This document shows, in pieces, positions 13,095 through 16,893 of a stretch of 16,893 bases of DNA (positions are counted from its first letter, which is position 1; each line of letters opens with the position of its first letter). The translations under genes were made by a program, and so were the position numbers. The notes under the pieces were generated by a model, which was given only the letters and a program-made list of their open reading frames with translations, was not told the origin of the DNA and did no database searches. Origin of the DNA: Elusimicrobiota bacterium (lineage in GTDB: Bacteria > Elusimicrobiota > Elusimicrobia > UBA1565 > UBA9628). The DNA is taken from NCBI GenBank assembly GCA_016194625.1, contig JACQBB010000408.1, positions 1-16,893 of the forward strand, in the 5' to 3' direction.

Positions 13095-14638
13095 AGGCGC
13101 TCGACGGCCGCCCCGCGCGCGCCGCCGTGTCGGCGCTCGCCTACGTGGCCATCGCCCGCCTCTCGCTGGCGCTGGCGATCCCGCCGGGCTACTCGACGGT
13201 CGTGTGGCCGGCGGCCGGCGTCGCCTTCGCGCTCACCTGGCTGTGGGGCGCGGCGGCCCTGCCCGGCGTCCTGCTCGGCTCCTGCGCGGCCAACATGTGG
13301 ATGACCTGGGACCGCGGGTTCGCCAGCCCCGCCACCGCGGCGCTCTCGCTGTGGATCGCCGCCGGGTCGACCGCGCAGGCCGCGGCCGCCGTCGCGCTGG
13401 TCCGCCGCGCCGCGCGCGGACGCGACCCGCTCGCCGACGAGCGGGACCTCGCCGTCTTCCTGGCCCTCGGCGGGCCCGTCGCCTGCCTGCTCGCCGCCAG
13501 CTGGGCGAGCGTCGGGATGAGCCTGTTCGGCGTCATCCGCGCCGCCGAGATCCCGTTCTCCTGGACGACGTGGTGGGTGGGGGACAGCATCGGCTCCGCC
13601 CTCGCGGCCCCGCTGCTCCTGCTCTGGACGCGGGCGGAGGCGCCGGCGCGCCGCCGCGCGCGGACGGCGGTCACCGCGGCGCTCGCGGCGACCGGGCTGA
13701 CGATCACGATGGTGCAGACCTACGCGATCTCCGCCGAGGAGCGCCTGGCGCGCTCGCAGGCGGCGCAGAAGCTCGCGGACGTCTCGCTGACGCTGCGCGT
13801 GGGCATCGGCGGGCACATCGACGCCCTCCAGTCGGCCTCCGACCTGTTCGCCAGCCGCGAGCGCGTCACCCGCGCCGAGTTCGAGCGCTTCGCCCGCGGA
13901 CTGCTCGACCGCCACCCGGGCATCCAGGCCGTCGAGTGGCGGCCGCGCGTGCCCGACGCCCGGCGCGCCGAGGTGGAGGCCGCCGCCCGGAGCGAGGGCC
14001 TGAGCGGGTTCCAGTTCATGGGCCTCGAGGAGGACGGCCGTCTGGCCCGCCGCGCGCGCGCGCCCGAGTACTTCCCGATCCTGTTCGCCGAGCCGCTGCG
14101 CGGCAACGAGCGCGCGCTCGGCCTGGACATCAACCGCCAGCAGCCCGAGGTCCACGAGGCCGCCGAACGCGCGCTGGCCACGCGCAAGCCCGCGGCCAGC
14201 GGCGGCGTGCGCCTGGTCCAGGAGACCGGCGCCCAGACGGGCGTCGCCGTCCTGGTCCCCGTGCTGAGCGCCGCCGACGGGAGGGCGATCGGACTGCTGG
14301 AGGGCGTCTACCGGGTCGGCGACCTGATGGAGAGCCTGCTGGCGGGCACGCACACCGACGCGCTCAGCGTCCGCGTCATCGACGTGACCGAGCCCAACGC
14401 GCCGCACGCCCTCTACTCGCGCGGCGTGCCCGACGAGAGCGCCCTGGAGGCGGTCTCGATGAGCGGGGACTTCGCCGGAAGGCGCTGGCGCATCGAGCTG
14501 GTCCCCAACGCCGGCTTCCAGGCCCGGGAGCGCTCGCCGCTGAGCTGGTTCGCCCTGGGCAGCATCCTGGCGCTGTCGTACCTGATCGCCTGGGTCGTGC
14601 TGTCCCTGTACTCGCGCGCCGACGGCCGCCCCGCTTGA
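13091..14638 (+). CDS. MASE1-CHASE membrane sensor without output domain
   Basis: The 515-residue protein has an N-terminal MASE1-like membrane region (about residues 10-212, seven or so hydrophobic segments, with VVWPAAGVAFAL and ALPGVLLGSCAANMW). An extracytoplasmic CHASE-like domain follows (about 235-430), recognisable by FASRERVTRAEFERFA, RHPGIQAVEW, YFPILFAEPLRG near residue 327, and LGLDINRQQ. A final transmembrane helix (about 485-508) is followed by only SRADGRPA. CHASE domains sense small ligands and normally feed a cytoplasmic histidine kinase, GGDEF, EAL or cyclase domain, but none is present here. Only 32 bases separate the stop from the next gene, so no frameshifted output domain is hidden downstream. 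The ATG overlaps the capA-like gene (ATGA). It may signal through a separate partner or be a degenerate receptor. Confidence 0.8.
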   Translation: MKALDGRPARAAVSALAYVAIARLSLALAIPPGYSTVVWPAAGVAFALTWLWGAAALPGVLLGSCAANMWMTWDRGFASPATAALSLWIAAGSTAQAAAAVALVRRAARGRDPLADERDLAVFLALGGPVACLLAASWASVGMSLFGVIRAAEIPFSWTTWWVGDSIGSALAAPLLLLWTRAEAPARRRARTAVTAALAATGLTITMVQTYAISAEERLARSQAAQKLADVSLTLRVGIGGHIDALQSASDLFASRERVTRAEFERFARGLLDRHPGIQAVEWRPRVPDARRAEVEAAARSEGLSGFQFMGLEEDGRLARRARAPEYFPILFAEPLRGNERALGLDINRQQPEVHEAAERALATRKPAASGGVRLVQETGAQTGVAVLVPVLSAADGRAIGLLEGVYRVGDLMESLLAGTHTDALSVRVIDVTEPNAPHALYSRGVPDESALEAVSMSGDFAGRRWRIELVPNAGFQARERSPLSWFALGSILALSYLIAWVVLSLYSRADGRPA

Positions 14639-14664
14639 AGCGCGACCGCCGGGAAAGCTAGGAT
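14635..14664 (+). promoter_or_regulatory. candidate promoter of the Crp/Fnr-family gene, possibly leaderless
   Basis: TTGAAG (14635-14640), an 18-base spacer and TAGGAT (14659-14664) form a plausible sigma-70 type promoter in the 32-base gap, overlapping the end of the sensor gene. Transcription would begin about 6-7 bases past the -10, at 14670-14671, which is the GTG start codon itself. No ribosome binding site is visible before the GTG, consistent with a leaderless message. Confidence 0.45.
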
Positions 14665-14670
14665 AACCCG

Positions 14671-15360
14671 GTGAGCGGCCCCAGACTCCTCAAGAAGATC
14701 CCGTTCCTGTCCGCGCTGTCGCCCGCGCACCTGCGCGAGGTGTACCGCCTGGCCCGGGAGATCGACGTGCGGGCGGGGGAGCCGGTGTTCGGCAAGCGCC
14801 AGGACGCCGACGCGATGTTCATCGTCCTCTCGGGCCGCGTGAAGATCTACACCGACTCCGCCGGCCGCAAGCGCAAGACCTTCGCCTACCTGACCGAGGG
14901 GGAGTTCTTCGGCGAGATGGCGCTCGTCGAGGACCTGCCGCGCACCGCGTCGGCGCAGGCCGTCGAGGCCTCGCGGCTGATGCTGATCTACAAGAAGGAC
15001 TTCCAGCGCCTGCTCGTCCGCGACCCGAAGCTCAGCCTGTACCTGCTGCGCACGCTGTGCGCGCGCCTGCGCCACGCCAACCAGGAGATCGAGGGCATGC
15101 TGTTCCGCAACATCCTGGGCCGCGTCGCGAAGGTCGTGCTCGAGCAGGCCAAGCGCCACGGCGAGGCCTGGAACGGCGCCGGCCTGGCCCTGCGCCAGAA
15201 GTTCACCCAGCAGGAGCTGGCCGACCTGGTCGGCACCACGCGCGAGCCGCTGACCCGCGCGCTCTCCTCCCTGCGCCGCGCCGGCCTGGTCTCCCAGACC
15301 TCCGACGGGCGCTACGCGGTGCCGGAGCCGGCGAAGCTCGCCGGCCTCTGCGCCGATTGA
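14671..15360 (+). CDS. Crp/Fnr-family transcriptional regulator
   Basis: The 229-residue protein has the two domains of the Crp/Fnr superfamily. The N-terminal cyclic-nucleotide-binding-type domain (about residues 12-125) has the phosphate-binding cassette GEFFGEMAL with E82, followed by PRTASA with R91-T92. This E...R-T/S arrangement is the one used to bind cAMP or cGMP in CRP-like proteins. The C-terminal winged helix has FTQQELADLVGTTREPLTRAL (about 178-198), and its recognition helix keeps the R-E-x3-R pattern of CRP (R191, E192, R196), so a TGTGA-like half-site is a reasonable guess. There is no Fnr-type cysteine cluster. GTG 14671 is chosen because residues 1-12 already match the family N-terminus (LLKKIPFLSALSP). 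It is the first gene after the coupled block with its own apparent promoter. The ligand and targets are unknown. Confidence 0.92.
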   Translation: MSGPRLLKKIPFLSALSPAHLREVYRLAREIDVRAGEPVFGKRQDADAMFIVLSGRVKIYTDSAGRKRKTFAYLTEGEFFGEMALVEDLPRTASAQAVEASRLMLIYKKDFQRLLVRDPKLSLYLLRTLCARLRHANQEIEGMLFRNILGRVAKVVLEQAKRHGEAWNGAGLALRQKFTQQELADLVGTTREPLTRALSSLRRAGLVSQTSDGRYAVPEPAKLAGLCAD

Positions 15361-15383
15361 ACGCCGCACAAGGACGAACCCCC

Positions 15384-16893
15384 ATGGACCACCCGCTGCG
15401 CACCCATCACGCCGGAAGCCTGGACGCCGCCGCGATCGGCGCGGAGGTCCGCGTCGCCGGCTGGGTCCACTCGCGCCGCGACCACGGCGGGCTGTACTTC
15501 TTCGACCTGCGCGACCGCTCGGGGCTGGTCCAGGTCGTCGTGCACCCGGAGAACGCCGCGGCCTTCCTGGCCGCCGGGAAGATGGGCTCGGAGTGGGTCG
15601 TGTCGGTGAAGGGCAAGGTCGGCCGGCGCCCGAAGGGGACCGAGAACCCCAAGATGCCCACCGGCGAGGTCGAGATCACGGTCGAGACGCTCGACGTGCT
15701 CAACACCTGCAAGGTCCTGCCGTTCGAGGTGGACGAGCACTCGACCGCGACCGAGGAGATGCGCCTCAAGTACCGCTTCCTCGACCTGCGCCGCCGCAAG
15801 ATGCTCGACAACCTGACGCTGCGCCACACCGTCGCGATGGCGGCGCGCAACGCGCTCGCCGCCGAGGGCTTCCTCGAGATCGAGACGCCGATGCTGACCA
15901 AGGCCACGCCCGAGGGCGCGCGCGACTTCCTGGTCCCGTCGCGCCTCAACCCCGGAACCTTCTACGCCCTGCCGCAGTCGCCGCAGATCTTCAAGCAGAT
16001 CCTGATGGTCTCGGGCGTGGAGAAGTACATGCAGCTGGCCCGCGCGTTCCGCGACGAGGACCTGCGCGCCGACCGCCAGCCCGAGCACACCCAGATCGAC
16101 GTCGAGATGAGCTTCGTCACCGAGGCCGACGTGCACGCGGCCTGCGAGCGGATGATGAAGAAGATCTTCAAGGAAGCCGCCGGCTACGACCTGCCGACGC
16201 CCTTCCCGCGCCTGGACTACTTCGACGCGATGCGCCGCTTCGGCTCGGACAAGCCCGACCAGCGCTACGGGTTCGAGATCGTCGACCTGACGGCCGACTT
16301 CAAGGACTCCGGCTTCAAGGTGTTCTCCGGCGCCGTCGCGGCCGGCGGCGTGGTCCGCGCCATCGTCTCGCCGGCGGAGTACAGCCGGTCCGAGATCGAC
16401 AAGCTCACCGACCTGGCCAAGGCGGGGGGCGCGAAGGGCCTGGCCTACCTCAAGTGGACCGCGGCGGGAGCCGAGGGCCCCATCACCAAGCCGCTGACGC
16501 CCGCCGAGATCGAGACGCTGAAGGCCAAGACGGGCGGCAAGCCCGGGACCACGGTCTTCTTCGCCGCCGACAAGGAGCTGACCGCGTCCTCGGTCCTCGG
16601 CGCGATCCGCAAGGAGATCATCGCCAAGGTCAAGCCGCAGCCGTCCGCGCCCTGGCACTTCTGCTGGATCACGCACTTCCCGCTGCTCGAGTGGGAGCCG
16701 GAGGAGAAGCGCTGGACCTTCGCGCACAACCCGTTCACGCGCCCGCTGGACGCCGACCTGCCCAAGCTGGACTCGGACCCCGGAGGGGTCCGCTCTCACC
16801 AATATGACCTGGTGCTCAACGGCGTGGAGCTGGCGTCCGGCTCCATCCGCAACCACCGCGGCGACGTCCAGCGCAAGATCCTGTCGCTGATGG
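15384..16893 (+). CDS. aspS: aspartyl-tRNA synthetase, 3'-truncated by window edge
   Basis: About 503 residues are visible, and the frame is open to the window end. This is a bacterial-type class II AspRS that charges tRNA-Asp. The N-terminal OB-fold anticodon domain (residues 1-110) includes VAGWVHSRRDHGGLYFFDLR. Class II motif 1 lies around FLEIETPMLTKATPEGARDF, then ALPQSPQIFKQ (195-205) and motif 2 FRDEDLRADRQPEHTQ from residue 222. The bacterial GAD insertion occupies roughly 285-420, followed by WITHFPLLEW, FAHNPFTRP and YDLVLNGVELASGSIR. Motif 3 is beyond the window. The ATG has AAGGA at 15370-15374, nine bases upstream. H34 in the RRDHGG stretch and the KGTENP segment resemble non-discriminating AspRSs, which also charge tRNA-Asn. 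Confidence 0.97.
   Translation, partial: MDHPLRTHHAGSLDAAAIGAEVRVAGWVHSRRDHGGLYFFDLRDRSGLVQVVVHPENAAAFLAAGKMGSEWVVSVKGKVGRRPKGTENPKMPTGEVEITVETLDVLNTCKVLPFEVDEHSTATEEMRLKYRFLDLRRRKMLDNLTLRHTVAMAARNALAAEGFLEIETPMLTKATPEGARDFLVPSRLNPGTFYALPQSPQIFKQILMVSGVEKYMQLARAFRDEDLRADRQPEHTQIDVEMSFVTEADVHAACERMMKKIFKEAAGYDLPTPFPRLDYFDAMRRFGSDKPDQRYGFEIVDLTADFKDSGFKVFSGAVAAGGVVRAIVSPAEYSRSEIDKLTDLAKAGGAKGLAYLKWTAAGAEGPITKPLTPAEIETLKAKTGGKPGTTVFFAADKELTASSVLGAIRKEIIAKVKPQPSAPWHFCWITHFPLLEWEPEEKRWTFAHNPFTRPLDADLPKLDSDPGGVRSHQYDLVLNGVELASGSIRNHRGDVQRKILSLM

Noticed and set aside
15361..15383. Terminator between the Crp-family gene and aspS
   Set aside because: The 23-base gap has no inverted repeat or T-tract, only the aspS ribosome binding site, so read-through is likely.
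16774..16792. Perfect 8-bp inverted repeat with GGA loop inside aspS
   Set aside because: It lies in conserved coding sequence and is isolated, with no T-tract. A GGA loop recalls CsrA sites, but one short hairpin at this GC content can be chance.

Overview
The window is a compact, very GC-rich bacterial region in which nearly every third codon position is G or C. All confident genes lie on the + strand. Most of it is a division and cell wall (dcw) cluster in classical order: mraZ (5' end cut off), rsmH, a small unknown ORF, a roughly 300-base non-coding stretch, ftsL, ftsI, murE, murF, mraY, murD, ftsW and murG. MurE carries the DNPR signature of meso-diaminopimelate-adding ligases, so the cell very likely has DAP-type peptidoglycan and is probably a diderm. 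The sequence does not give a firm taxonomic placement. A high-GC uncultured lineage such as Elusimicrobiota is a guess only.

From ftsI to the MASE1-CHASE gene the ORFs are joined by 1-4 base overlaps (ATGA, GTGA, TGATG), one 13-base overlap or gaps of a single base, and ftsL and ftsI are 7 bases apart. This points to one long, translationally coupled operon. The usual continuation after murG (murC, murB, ddl, ftsQ, ftsA, ftsZ) is absent. Instead the operon runs into surE (survival nucleotidase), a CapA/PGA_cap-type metallophosphatase-like protein, and a MASE1-CHASE membrane sensor that ends without any output domain. A Crp/Fnr-family regulator follows. It appears to have its own promoter and possibly a leaderless GTG start. 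The window ends inside aspS, an AspRS with residues typical of the non-discriminating type.

The most unusual part is positions 1485-1764, between the small ORF and ftsL. It holds a tandem array of seven stem-loops. Six have a strictly 10-nt loop with the sequence YTCTCGGCGG (four TTCTCGGCGG, two CTCTCGGCGG), while the 9-12 bp stems differ from hairpin to hairpin yet each is self-complementary. A constant loop on variable but paired stems indicates a structured RNA element: a protein- or RNA-binding sponge, a leader/attenuator for ftsL-ftsI, or a separate small RNA. Parts of the array look duplicated (hairpins 2-3 against 6-7). The near-identical stems of hairpins 3 and 7 also allow an alternative long-range pairing. 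I do not recognise this element as any named family.

The genes cooperate as follows. MraZ and RsmH are the usual cluster-leading regulator and 16S rRNA methyltransferase. MurE, MurF and MurD build the UDP-MurNAc-peptide, MraY and MurG make lipid I and lipid II, FtsW and FtsI polymerise and cross-link septal peptidoglycan, and FtsL is the divisome scaffold.
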